A DNA stretch of 64,000 nucleotides from Brevundimonas sp. SH203 (GTDB lineage Bacteria > Pseudomonadota > Alphaproteobacteria > Caulobacterales > Caulobacteraceae), in contig NZ_BDMM01000005.1 in the NCBI RefSeq assembly GCF_002157625.1, positions 186,001-250,000 of the forward strand. Direction: 5' to 3'. Positions 9,035 through 17,141 of this stretch are shown here, piece by piece. The first letter of the stretch is position 1, and each line of letters begins with the position of its first letter. Made by a program: the position numbers and the translations under genes. Below the pieces are notes generated by a model. It saw only the letters and a program-made list of their open reading frames with translations, made no database searches and was not told the origin of the DNA.

Positions 9035-9691
9035 TCAATGCTGATGCATGGCGACGACCAGGCCCAGGGCGATCAGCGCCAGACCCAGAACCGCCCCTTC
9101 GTAACGCGCCCACCGCTCCAGCCGCAGGATGGAGGCGCCCGCGCTGGCCAGGGCCGTGAAAACCGCCATCCCGGCGACCGTGCCGACCGCGAACACCAGC
9201 GTCAGCATCGCCAGGGCGCCGATCCCCGACGGGGCCGAGGACAGATAGATGGGCAGCAGCACCTCGCCCGGCGACACCGCCATCATGGCGACCAGACCCA
9301 GGAAGGCGGCCTTGTCGGACACGGCCGGTTCCGGCGTCTCGACAGTCGGGCCGCCGGCCAGGGCGGGTCGTCTCAGGGCCGAACGCGCCAGATAGAAGGC
9401 CCCGAACAGGAACAGCAGCACCGCCGCCAGATGCGGCAACACCCCCTCGATCCACTGGTCCAGCGCCAGACCCGCCGCCACGATCAGGCCGCCGACCACC
9501 GCCGTCGTGGCGATATGGGCCAGGCCCGCCGCCGTCACCGCCAGCAGAATCTTATGCGGCCGCCACCCTTGCGCCCGCCCGACCAGGGTGAACGGCAGCC
9601 AGTGGGTCGGCAGGGCGGCGTGCAGAAAGGCCGCGACGAATCCGCCGCCCAACAGGGACAAGAGCATGGACTGTTCGGCGCCGGGGGACAT
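9035..9691 (-). CDS. polytopic membrane protein, candidate metal transporter
   Basis: A 218-residue hydrophobic protein with about six membrane segments arranged as two similar halves. Each half opens with a conserved polar motif: HAALPTHWLPF near residue 24 and AMMAVSPGEVLLPIYLSS near residue 140. This is the layout of the DsbD/LysE/TauE-like transporter group, but I cannot assign a named family. The C-terminus ends MHQH. It lies in the same direction as the CDF exporter, separated only by a metal-type operator, and has its own Zur-like box 17 bases before the start. A role in zinc or nickel movement is inferred from that context. An internal ATG at 9667 is also possible. Confidence 0.7.
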   Translation of the reverse strand: MSPGAEQSMLLSLLGGGFVAAFLHAALPTHWLPFTLVGRAQGWRPHKILLAVTAAGLAHIATTAVVGGLIVAAGLALDQWIEGVLPHLAAVLLFLFGAFYLARSALRRPALAGGPTVETPEPAVSDKAAFLGLVAMMAVSPGEVLLPIYLSSAPSGIGALAMLTLVFAVGTVAGMAVFTALASAGASILRLERWARYEGAVLGLALIALGLVVAMHQH

Positions 9692-9707
9692 GAGGCGGCC
9701 TATAGCG

Positions 9708-9722
9708 TGTTACTTTATAACA
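9708..9722 (-). promoter_or_regulatory. candidate Zur-like operator before the membrane-protein gene
   Basis: TGTTACTTTATAACA is a TGTTA-N5-TAACA palindrome in a locally AT-rich stretch, 17 bases upstream of the start at 9691. It would overlap the promoter. It resembles the site at 9020-9034, so both genes may answer to one metal sensor. Confidence 0.55.
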
Positions 9723-9743
9723 GTCGAGCGCAATTCGACTCTT

Positions 9744-11018
9744 TCACAGCCAGTCGGCGAACGGCTCGCGGTCCAGCATCTCCTCATAGGTCGGGCGCGG
9801 GCGGATCACGGCCCACTGTTCGCCGTCCACCAGCACCTCGGGGACCAGGGGCCGGCTGTTGTATTCGCTGGCCATGACCGCGCCGTAGGCCCCCGCCCCG
9901 GTGAAGACCACCAGATCCTCGGCCTCCAGCGGCGCCAGCTCGCGGTCGCGGGCGAAGGTGTCGCCCGTCTCGCACACCGGCCCGACGACGTCATAGGCCA
10001 GGACCTTGCCCCCGCGCGGGACGACCGGCCGGATGTCGTGGAAGGCGTCGTACAGCGCCGGCCGCATCAGGTCGTTCATCGCCGCGTCCAGCACCAGGAA
10101 CCGGCGCCCGTCCGAGCGTTCGTTGACCTGGATCACCTGGCTCAGCAGCACGCCCGCATTGGCGGCCAGCACCCGACCCGGCTCGAACGCCGCCTCGACG
10201 TCCAGCCCGTCCAGCACCCGCGCGGCCATGGCGACATACTGGGCCGGCGACGGCGGCTCCGCCCCGCCCGAATAGGGCACGCCCAGCCCGCCGCCCAGAT
10301 CCAGCCGCGTCACCGCATGACCCTGCGCCCGCAGGGCGCGCGTCATCTCGGCCAGAACCGTGAAGGCGGCTTCCAGCGGGGTCAGGTCGGTGATCTGGCT
10401 GCCGATATGACAGGCCAGGCCGACCGGCGTGACATGGGGCGAGGCCGAAGCCTGGGCGTAGAGGTCCATCGCCTCCTCGACCGGCACGCCGAACTTGTCG
10501 CCCTTGCCCCCGGTCGTGATCTTGGCGTGGCCCCCCGCCCCCACATTGGGATTGACCCGGATGGCGATGGCGGGGGCCGCATTCATCATCGCCGCCACGG
10601 CGATCAGCCGGTCCAGCTCGGCGCCGGATTCGATATTGATCTGGCGCACCCCGACGCTGATGGCGAAGGCCATCTCCACATCGGTCTTGCCCACGCCGGA
10701 GAAGATGATCCGGTCGGCCGGAACGCCCGCAGCCAGCGCGCGCCGGATTTCGCCCTCGGACACGGTGTCGGCGCCGGACCCCAGTTTGGCCAGGGTCGCC
10801 AGAACCGACAGATTGGAGTTGGCCTTGACCGCAAAGGCGATCAGGGCCTCGCCCAGCGCGTCGCGATGCGCGTCGGCGGCGGCGCGCAGCAGGCCGTAGT
10901 GCCGCTTCAGCGTCGCGGTCGAATAGACATAGGCGGGCGTGCCCACCTCGTCGGCGATCAGCTCCAGCGGCACGCCCTCGGCATGGAGAGCCCCGTCCTT
11001 CAGGTCGAAATGGTGCAA
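9744..11018 (-). CDS. lysA: diaminopimelate decarboxylase
   Basis: PLP-dependent cytosolic enzyme, the last step of lysine synthesis (meso-DAP to L-lysine). It has 424 residues with an alpha/beta barrel then a beta domain. Seen are FAVKANSNLSVL (PLP Lys), HIGSQITDL, the glycine-rich phosphate loop DLGGGLGVPY, EPGRVLAANAGVLLS and, near the end, GPVCETGDTFARD with the Cys that completes the neighbouring active site. The start codon appears to be TTG at 11018 (then HHFDLKDG), only 3 bases after the stop of the small lipoprotein gene, so translation is probably coupled. It is the third gene of argH-lptM-lysA. Confidence 0.95.
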   Translation of the reverse strand: MHHFDLKDGALHAEGVPLELIADEVGTPAYVYSTATLKRHYGLLRAAADAHRDALGEALIAFAVKANSNLSVLATLAKLGSGADTVSEGEIRRALAAGVPADRIIFSGVGKTDVEMAFAISVGVRQINIESGAELDRLIAVAAMMNAAPAIAIRVNPNVGAGGHAKITTGGKGDKFGVPVEEAMDLYAQASASPHVTPVGLACHIGSQITDLTPLEAAFTVLAEMTRALRAQGHAVTRLDLGGGLGVPYSGGAEPPSPAQYVAMAARVLDGLDVEAAFEPGRVLAANAGVLLSQVIQVNERSDGRRFLVLDAAMNDLMRPALYDAFHDIRPVVPRGGKVLAYDVVGPVCETGDTFARDRELAPLEAEDLVVFTGAGAYGAVMASEYNSRPLVPEVLVDGEQWAVIRPRPTYEEMLDREPFADWL

Positions 11019-11021
11019 GGT

Positions 11022-11264
11022 CTAGCGCGGTTCGTTCTGGGCGGCGCCGGCGCCGATGGGATTGGACGGGCCGCCGTCGATGGGAATGCTGCTGGACGGA
11101 CGGTTCATCGTCGCCGGCTCGGGCAGGTGGGGCGCCCGGCTGTCGCGCGGCGCGCGTTCGGTCTGGCGCACCGGCGATTCCAGATCGGCCATCCGGCCGC
11201 AGGCCGAGGTCAGAAGGGCGAGCGCGCCCGCGACGATCAGGGTCTTTTTCCCAAGACGGTTCAT
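11022..11264 (-). CDS. lptM: small LptM-like (YifL-like) lipoprotein
   Basis: An 80-residue lipoprotein. A basic N-terminus and hydrophobic stretch ([22 protein letters not shown]) end in a lipobox Cys. The mature protein begins [10 protein letters not shown], matching the LptM pattern C-G-x4-L-x2-P at its spaced positions, then a disordered Pro-rich tail. E. coli LptM binds the LptD/E LPS translocon and helps it form disulfides; whether this protein does so is inferred from the family. It overlaps argH by ATGA (11261-11264) and precedes lysA by 3 bases. A small lipoprotein of this type between argH and lysA is, as I recall, common in alphaproteobacteria. Confidence 0.7.
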   Translation of the reverse strand: MNRLGKKTLIVAGALALLTSACGRMADLESPVRQTERAPRDSRAPHLPEPATMNRPSSSIPIDGGPSNPIGAGAAQNEPR

Positions 11265-12700
11265 AGGCGATCTCTCCAGTCGGCGATCCGCGCCCGGACC
11301 TGTTCCGGCGCGGTTCCCCCATAGCTCTGACGGCTTTCGCACGAAGCCTTGGCGGTCAGCACCTTGTAAACCGCTTCGGTGACGCCCGGCTCCAGTTTCT
11401 GCATTTCCTGAAGCGGCAGTTGCGCCAGGTCCACGCCCAGCGCCTCCGCCCGTTTCACCGCCGCCCCCGTCACATGGTGCGCCTTCCTGAACGGCAGGTT
11501 CAGTTCGCGCACCAGCCAGTCGGCCAGATCCGTGGCGGTCGAGAAGCCCGCCCCCGCCGCCTGCGCCATCCGTTCGGTATTGGGCTGCAGCGCCGCGACC
11601 ATGGCCGTCATGGCGTTCAGCGCCAGGTCCAGGGCGTCGAACGCCTCGAACACCGGCGGCTTGTCCTCCTGCATGTCCTTGGAATAGGCCAGCGGAAGAC
11701 CCTTCATCACCATCGACAGGGCGACCAGCGACCCCATGATCCGGCCCGTCTTGGCCCGCACCAGTTCGGCGGCGTCGGGGTTGCGCTTCTGCGGCATGAT
11801 CGACGATCCGGTCGTCAGGTCGTCGGGCAGGGTCGCGAAGCCGAACATCGGCGTCATCCACACCACGATCTCCTCGGCCAGGCGCGACAGATGACCCGCC
11901 GTGATCGAGGCGGCGGCCAGACTTTCCAGCGCGAAGTCGCGATCCGATACGGCGTCCAGGCTGTTGGCCATCGGCCGGTCGAAACCCAGCTCGGCCGCCG
12001 TCATGTGGCGGTCGATGGGGAAGGGCGACCCGGCCAGGGCGGCGGCGCCCAGCGGGCTTTCGTTCATGCGGGCGCGGGCGTCGGCGAACCGGCCCGCATC
12101 CCGCCCGAACATCTCGACATAGGCCATCAGATGGTGGCCCAAGGTCACGGGCTGGGCGGTCTGCAGATGGGTGAAGCCCGGCATCAGGTCGCCGGCGTGC
12201 TGTTCGGCCCGGTTCAACAGGGCGGCCTGCAATCCCTTCAGCTGGGCGACCGAGCGGTCGCAGGCGTCGCGGACCCACAGACGGAAGTCCAGCGCCACCT
12301 GATCGTTGCGGCTGCGCGCCGTATGCAGACGCCCCGACGGTTCGCCGATCAGCTCGTTCAGGCGGGCCTCCACATTCATGTGGATGTCCTCGAACTGGTC
12401 GCGGAAGGGGAAGGCGCCGCCGACGATCTCGCCCTCGACGGCGTCCAGCCCGCCCAGGATCGCCTCGGCGTCCGCCTGTCCGATGATCCCCTGTGTGGCC
12501 AGCATCCGGCAATGGGCGCGCGATCCGGCCAGATCCTGACGCCACAGACGCTGGTCCACGCCGATGGAGACGTTGATCGCCTGCATGATCTCGGCCGGGC
12601 GCGACGAAAAGCGTCCGCCCCACATGTCTTGACCCGCCGGCTTCACCGGCGCAGTCGAACCGGCGGATGGCATGGCGTCGGCAGAAGTGGATTGGGTCAT
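11261..12700 (-). CDS. argH: argininosuccinate lyase
   Basis: Cytosolic enzyme that splits argininosuccinate into arginine and fumarate. It has 479 residues. [18 protein letters not shown] marks the family N-terminus, [17 protein letters not shown] holds substrate-binding residues, and the fumarase/lyase signature [12 protein letters not shown] carries the catalytic Ser loop. About 25 residues precede the usual start; an ATG at 12625 (MWGGRF) is an alternative. With the ATG at 12700 the start codon overlaps that of tlpA on the other strand (TCATGA). Its stop overlaps the lptM start. Confidence 0.95.
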   Translation of the reverse strand: MTQSTSADAMPSAGSTAPVKPAGQDMWGGRFSSRPAEIMQAINVSIGVDQRLWRQDLAGSRAHCRMLATQGIIGQADAEAILGGLDAVEGEIVGGAFPFRDQFEDIHMNVEARLNELIGEPSGRLHTARSRNDQVALDFRLWVRDACDRSVAQLKGLQAALLNRAEQHAGDLMPGFTHLQTAQPVTLGHHLMAYVEMFGRDAGRFADARARMNESPLGAAALAGSPFPIDRHMTAAELGFDRPMANSLDAVSDRDFALESLAAASITAGHLSRLAEEIVVWMTPMFGFATLPDDLTTGSSIMPQKRNPDAAELVRAKTGRIMGSLVALSMVMKGLPLAYSKDMQEDKPPVFEAFDALDLALNAMTAMVAALQPNTERMAQAAGAGFSTATDLADWLVRELNLPFRKAHHVTGAAVKRAEALGVDLAQLPLQEMQKLEPGVTEAVYKVLTAKASCESRQSYGGTAPEQVRARIADWRDRL

Positions 12701-13370
12701 GAGCGGCTCTAGGAAGGCGATCTGGGCGGTCATCGGCGCGGTGGTGGTGGTCAGCACCATCGCCGGCGCCGGCGGCATGGCGATGTCGCTATACGCCAAT
12801 CACCGCCAGAAGGCGCAAGTGCAAGAGGCCGCGAACGCCAATGCGACGCCGAAAAGCGATCTGGCGGGTTTCGCCGTCGGTTCGCTCGCCGCCCTGACCA
12901 CCCCGGCCCAACCCATCCCGGCGCCCGAATACGCCTTCCGCGACCGCACCGGCACCGCCGTCCGCTTCTCGGCCTTTCACGGCAAGGTGGTGGTGGTGAA
13001 CCTGTGGGCCATGTGGTGCGCGCCCTGCAAGGCCGAGATGCCGACGCTTCAAGCGCTGGCTAAAGCCTATGCCGCGAACGAGGATCTGGTGGTCCTGCCG
13101 ATCAACGTCGACGCCACGCCGGAAGCGGCGGCCGAGGCCAGACGCTTCCTGGACGACCACGCGCCCCTGCCCTTCTACAGCGACGTCAAATTCCAGCTGC
13201 CGTTCGAGTTTCCGGGCAAGGGCGCCATGCCCCAGACCATACTGCTGGACCGCGAGGGCCGCATCCGCGCCGTCAAGACGGGCGAGGCCGACTGGTCCGG
13301 CCCCGAGGCGCGCGCCCTGATCGACGCTCTTCTGGCGGAAGGCCCCAAGCCCGAACAACCCTCCGCCTGA
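12699..13370 (+). CDS. tlpA: membrane-anchored thioredoxin-like protein (TlpA family)
   Basis: A 223-residue thiol reductase. A single N-terminal helix (about residues 8-31) anchors it, a linker follows, and a periplasmic thioredoxin fold has the active site WCAPC (Cys107 and Cys110) in [18 protein letters not shown]. The cis-Pro loop is [10 protein letters not shown]. TlpA proteins reduce apo-cytochrome or copper-chaperone targets during cytochrome oxidase assembly; the target here is unknown. The only start that keeps the anchor is the ATG at 12699, which shares two bases with the argH start codon on the other strand, so each gene's promoter must lie inside the other's coding region. Confidence 0.88.
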   Translation: MSGSRKAIWAVIGAVVVVSTIAGAGGMAMSLYANHRQKAQVQEAANANATPKSDLAGFAVGSLAALTTPAQPIPAPEYAFRDRTGTAVRFSAFHGKVVVVNLWAMWCAPCKAEMPTLQALAKAYAANEDLVVLPINVDATPEAAAEARRFLDDHAPLPFYSDVKFQLPFEFPGKGAMPQTILLDREGRIRAVKTGEADWSGPEARALIDALLAEGPKPEQPSA

Positions 13371-13380
13371 ACGGTCGACC

Positions 13381-13689
13381 TTAATGTTTGGCCGGAACCC
13401 GCGTATCCGTCGCCGGATCGATGGCGCCCGGCTTGCCCTCGGCGGCGGCCTGGGCCTGTTCGGTCTCCAGCTTGTCGGCGACCTTGCCCGCGCCGCTCTC
13501 GACCGCCTGGGCGGCCTTCATCGCCCCGCCTTCGATCACCTCACCGGCTTGCGACGCGGCGCTGGCGGTCTTGTCTGCGGCGGTTTCGGCATGAGCCTCG
13601 GCCTTGTCCTGCTCTGCCTGGGTGCAGGCGGCGGCGCCCAGCATCAGAACGGCGGCCGCCGCCGTCAAAGCTTTGGTGCGAATGGTCAC
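13381..13689 (-). CDS. small Ala-rich lipoprotein, function unknown
   Basis: A 102-residue protein with a lipoprotein signal (MTIRTKALTAAAAVLMLGAAAC). The mature part is a low-complexity Ala/Glu/Lys helix with repeats of the form A-x-x-x-A and no other cysteine. It could be a coiled envelope spacer; it loosely recalls entericidin-like or LEA-like small proteins but I do not recognise a family. It converges on tlpA with 10 bases between them. Confidence 0.65.
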   Translation of the reverse strand: MTIRTKALTAAAAVLMLGAAACTQAEQDKAEAHAETAADKTASAASQAGEVIEGGAMKAAQAVESGAGKVADKLETEQAQAAAEGKPGAIDPATDTRVPAKH

Positions 13690-13762
13690 GGCGTATCTCC
13701 GGTCAAGGTTGAAAGCTCGACCGTAAACGCAGGATGTCGACGCGGGTTGCAGTCTGGAAGGG

Positions 13763-13839
13763 TGGTGACTGGAGGCGGGATCGAACCGCCGACCTGTGGG
13801 TTATGAATCCACCGCTCTAACCATCTGAGCTACCCAGTC
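13763..13839 (-). tRNA. tRNA-Met (anticodon CAT)
   Basis: A 77-base cloverleaf on the minus strand. The acceptor GACTGGG pairs with TCCAGTC (one G-U), the D-arm starts GCTCAG, the anticodon loop is TTCATAA, the T-arm is GGCGG-TTCGATC-CCGCC, and CCA is encoded. It is not the initiator by its D-arm and acceptor. CAT could also be a tRNA-Ile2 modified to lysidine, which sequence reading alone does not settle. Confidence 0.93.
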
Positions 13840-14026
13840 CCGGGCGTCGCGGGGCCGGGGCCGGCCGCGAAGGAGGCGAGCCTATATCGCCGTCGGGCGT
13901 CGGGTTCAAGTCGTCTCGATCCAGATCGTGCGGCGATAGGGCGCATGATCGCCTCCGGGCGGAACGGTAGCGTCCAGGCCGCCGTTTTCGTTCGATGCCG
14001 TCCCTCGCCTTTTCGGAGCCTGCGCC

Positions 14027-15268
14027 ATGCGCCTGATCGTCGCCGCCGCGTCCACCTCCCTGCTCGTCCTCGCCGCCGCCTGCGGGGCCAACGGCGAAAG
14101 CGCGTCCTCGGCGCCTCAGGCCCAGCCCGGCGCCCCGCTGGAGACGCGGCCCGCCAACAATCCCGACCAGCAGCCGGCCTTCGCCGGCCAGACCCGCGCG
14201 CCGGGTGTGAAGACCGAACAGGCCATGGCTCACACCGTCGTCGCCTCGGGCCTGGTGCATCCGTGGGGCCTCGCCGCCCTGCCGGACGGGCGCTGGCTGG
14301 TGACGGAAAAGCCCGGCCGCCTGCGCCTCATCACCGCCGAAGGCCAGATCGGCGCGCCGGTCGCGGGCCTGCCCGCCGTCGATGCGCGCGGTCAGGGCGG
14401 CCTGCTGGACGTGATCGTCGGCCCCGACTTCGTCCGTGATCGGATGATCTACTGGAGCTACGCCGAGCCGCGTCAGGGCGGAAACGCCACCTCGGTCGCG
14501 CGCGGGCGACTGTCCGACGACGGATCGCGGGTGGAGAACGTCCAGGTCATCTTCCGCGCCCTGCCCGTCTATGACGGCGACAAACATTTCGGGTCGTCCC
14601 TGGCCTTCGACCCCACTGGACATCTGTTCGTCACCCTGGGCGAGCGATCCGACAAGCCGATGCGGCCCCAGGCCCAGGATCTGGGCTCGCACATGGGCAA
14701 GACCATCCGCATCAACGCCGACGGCTCCGTACCCGCCGACAATCCCTTCGTCGGCCACGCCGGCGCCCGGCCCGAGATCTGGAGCCTGGGGCATCGCAAC
14801 GTCCAGGGCGTCGCCATCCAGCCAGGAACCGGCGCCGTCTGGACCATCGAACACGGCACGCGCGGCGGCGACGAGGTCAATATCGACAAGGCCGGTCTGA
14901 ACTACGGCTGGCCCGACGCGGCCTATGGCGTCGAATATGCGGGCGGCCGGATCAACGCCGGCGCGACCCAGGCGCCGGGCACGGAACAGCCGGTTTATTA
15001 CTGGGACCCGGTGATCGCGCCGGGCGGGGCGACCTTCTATCAGGGCGCCATGTTCCCCGGCTGGAACGGCAACCTGCTGGTCGCGGGCCTGAAGGAAAAA
15101 CACATCGCCCGTCTGGTGATCCAGAACGATCGCGTGATCGGCGAGGAGCGTCTGCTGACCGATCTGGGCGAACGCATCCGCGACGTGGCGGTCGCCGCCG
15201 ACGGCGCGGTCTGGGCCATCACCGACGAGCAGGACGGCAAGCTGGTCAGGCTGGCCGCGACGCAGTAG
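14027..15268 (+). CDS. PQQ-dependent soluble aldose sugar dehydrogenase, lipoprotein
   Basis: A 413-residue six-bladed beta-propeller dehydrogenase of the Asd/YliI type. The signal MRLIVAAASTSLLVLAAAC ends in a lipobox Cys, so it is probably anchored in the envelope. Typical segments are HPWGLAALPDGRWLVTEK, the catalytic-His/Arg region DKHFGSSLAFDPTGHLFVT, WSLGHRNVQGVAI, IEHGTRGGDEVN and GLNYGWP. It would oxidise aldoses with PQQ and pass electrons to the respiratory chain. No PQQ synthesis genes are in the window, so the cofactor may come from elsewhere. Confidence 0.9.
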   Translation: MRLIVAAASTSLLVLAAACGANGESASSAPQAQPGAPLETRPANNPDQQPAFAGQTRAPGVKTEQAMAHTVVASGLVHPWGLAALPDGRWLVTEKPGRLRLITAEGQIGAPVAGLPAVDARGQGGLLDVIVGPDFVRDRMIYWSYAEPRQGGNATSVARGRLSDDGSRVENVQVIFRALPVYDGDKHFGSSLAFDPTGHLFVTLGERSDKPMRPQAQDLGSHMGKTIRINADGSVPADNPFVGHAGARPEIWSLGHRNVQGVAIQPGTGAVWTIEHGTRGGDEVNIDKAGLNYGWPDAAYGVEYAGGRINAGATQAPGTEQPVYYWDPVIAPGGATFYQGAMFPGWNGNLLVAGLKEKHIARLVIQNDRVIGEERLLTDLGERIRDVAVAADGAVWAITDEQDGKLVRLAATQ

Positions 15269-15327
15269 TCTGATCCCGCCGGGGGACAAAGCCGGGGCGC
15301 GTGCGTCCCACAGGGAGCAACCGAGCC

Positions 15328-15552
15328 ATGCGTATCCTCATTCTCTCCGCCGCCCTCGCCCTGCCGCTGCTGGCGGCCTGCGGCACGACCGGCGGCGTCA
15401 GCCCGTATCAGCGCGACCTGGACGCGCTGGAAAAGACCTGCACCCAGCGTCAGGGCATACTGACCCCGACGGGCCTGCAGACCGGGCGGCCGGAAACCGA
15501 ATACGCCTGCACCATCACCGGTGGCGCGACCCGGATTCCCCGCGCCAACTAG
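15328..15552 (+). CDS. small lipoprotein, function unknown
   Basis: A 74-residue protein with a lipoprotein signal (MRILILSAALALPLLAAC) and a mature part containing two further cysteines (EKTCTQRQ and EYACTITG) that may form a disulfide. The start ATG at 15328 follows the SD-like sequence GGGAGC. It lies 59 bases after the sugar dehydrogenase in the same direction and may be co-transcribed. I do not recognise the family. Confidence 0.65.
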   Translation: MRILILSAALALPLLAACGTTGGVSPYQRDLDALEKTCTQRQGILTPTGLQTGRPETEYACTITGGATRIPRAN

Positions 15553-15649
15553 GCATACCGGCAGCGACTCTGGTCGGTTCGCCGCCCGTTTTAAGACAGC
15601 GATCCTCGACCGCGCGCCTGACGTGGACAGGCTTCGCGCGGCTTATTAC

Positions 15650-15665
15650 TTGACGTTGACGTAAA
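15650..15665 (+). promoter_or_regulatory. LiuR-like palindrome before the beta-oxidation genes
   Basis: TTGACGTTGACGTAAA reads TTGACGT-TG-ACGTAAA, a near-perfect palindrome. It resembles the TTTACGT-NN-ACGTAAA type of site I recall for LiuR, a MerR-family regulator of branched-chain amino-acid and fatty-acid breakdown. TTGACG may also be the -35 element. It lies 95 bases before the thiolase start, which fits that role. Confidence 0.5.
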
Positions 15666-15759
15666 CGTAGGGTTTTTGGCGTCCACGCTTCGACCGACCT
15701 CGCCCTCCAGCCGCGCGCCATCGCGTGTCGTCCACGGGGCCCATATGGAGACGCCTCTC

Positions 15760-16965
15760 ATGGCTGACGCCTATATCTACGACGCCGTCCGCACCCCGCG
15801 CGGCAAGGGCAAGAAGGACGGCTCGCTGCACGAGATCACCGGCCTCAGCCTGGCGACCCAGGTGCTTCAGGCCCTGCGCGACCGCAACGATCTGGACACC
15901 TCCAAGGTTGACGACGTCATCCTGGGCTGCGTGACGCCGGTGGGCGAACTGGGCGCCGACATCGCCCGCACGGCGGTCCTGTCGGCCGGCTGGTCGCAGG
16001 ACACGGCGGGCGTTCAGGTCAACCGCTTCTGCGCCTCGGGCCTGGAAGCCGTGAACATGGCCACCGCCAAGGTGAAGTCGGGCGAGGCCGATTTCGCCGT
16101 CGGCGGCGGCGTCGAGGTCATGAGCCGCGTGCCGATGGGGTCCGACATGGGCGCCTGGCCGACCGATCCGTCCTCGGCCTTCCCGACCTATTTCGTGCCG
16201 CAAGGCGTGTCGGCGGACATGATCGCCACCAAATACGGCTTCAGCCGCGACGACGTGGACGCCTATTCGGTCGAAAGCCACAAGCGCGCCGCCAGGGCCT
16301 GGGCCGAGGGCCGGTTCAAGAACTCGGTTTTGGCGGTCAAGGATCAACTGGGCCTGACCATCCTCGATCATGACGAGACCATTCGTCCGAATACGGACAT
16401 GCAGACCCTGGGCGGCCTGAACCCCTCCTTCGCCATGATGGGCGAAATGGCCTTCGACGGCGTGATCAACCAGCGCTACCCCGAGGTCGAGCGCGTCAAC
16501 CATGTCCACACCCCCGGCAATTCGTCCGGCATCGTCGATGGTTCGGCGGGCGTTCTGATCGGTTCGCTGGAAGCCGGTCAGGCCCTGGGCCTGAAGCCGC
16601 GCGCCAGGATTCTGGGCGGCGCCTCGATCGGCTCCGAGCCGTCGATCATGTTGACCGGCCCGGAATATGTGACCCGCAAACTGCTGAAGAAGCTGGGCAT
16701 GACGCCCGACGACATCGACGTGTGGGAGCTGAACGAGGCCTTCGCCGCCGTCGTCCTTCGCTACATGCAGGCCCTGAACATCGACCATGCCAAGATGAAT
16801 GTGAACGGCGGCGGCATCTCGATGGGCCACCCCCTGGGCGCCACCGGCGCCATGATCACCGGCATCGCCCTGGACGAGCTGGAACGCTCGAACAAGTCGA
16901 CCGCCCTGATCACCCTCTGCATCGGCGGCGGCATGGGCACCGCCACGGTGATCGAGCGGGTTTGA
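15760..16965 (+). CDS. fadA: acetyl-CoA C-acyltransferase (thiolase)
   Basis: A 401-residue thiolase that cleaves 3-ketoacyl-CoA with CoA in the last step of beta-oxidation. Seen are the acylated Cys in [14 protein letters not shown] (near residue 92), [12 protein letters not shown], the His loop [15 protein letters not shown], and the second catalytic Cys in CIGGGMG at the C-terminus. I chose the ATG at 15760 ([13 protein letters not shown]) because GGAG lies about 10 bases upstream; an ATG at 15745 would add five residues. The FadB-like gene follows in the same direction, so the two probably form the alpha and beta parts of one fatty-acid oxidation complex. Confidence 0.92.
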   Translation: MADAYIYDAVRTPRGKGKKDGSLHEITGLSLATQVLQALRDRNDLDTSKVDDVILGCVTPVGELGADIARTAVLSAGWSQDTAGVQVNRFCASGLEAVNMATAKVKSGEADFAVGGGVEVMSRVPMGSDMGAWPTDPSSAFPTYFVPQGVSADMIATKYGFSRDDVDAYSVESHKRAARAWAEGRFKNSVLAVKDQLGLTILDHDETIRPNTDMQTLGGLNPSFAMMGEMAFDGVINQRYPEVERVNHVHTPGNSSGIVDGSAGVLIGSLEAGQALGLKPRARILGGASIGSEPSIMLTGPEYVTRKLLKKLGMTPDDIDVWELNEAFAAVVLRYMQALNIDHAKMNVNGGGISMGHPLGATGAMITGIALDELERSNKSTALITLCIGGGMGTATVIERV

Positions 16966-16995
16966 TTTCATCGAGCGCGCCAGCGCTCATCCGAG

Positions 16996-17091
16996 GGTTC
17001 ATCACAACGGACGCCACGTACTCACAGCGATCACAACGAGACCGTTCCCGTTGCGCCCGTCGTGTTCCCGCCGTGATCGTCGTGATGAACC
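16996..17091. repeat. inverted repeat between the thiolase and FadB genes
   Basis: GGTTCATCACAACG (16996-17009) and CGTCGTGATGAACC (17078-17091) are complementary but for one mismatch, and would form a long-range hairpin in the 176-base gap. The interior has repeated GATCACAACG-like words. It could moderate read-through between the two genes or be a degenerate intergenic repeat. Confidence 0.65.
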
Positions 17092-17141
17092 AGCACGGTC
17101 AGCCTTTGCGCTGACGCTGAAAAATGAAGGGCCTTCGGCCA

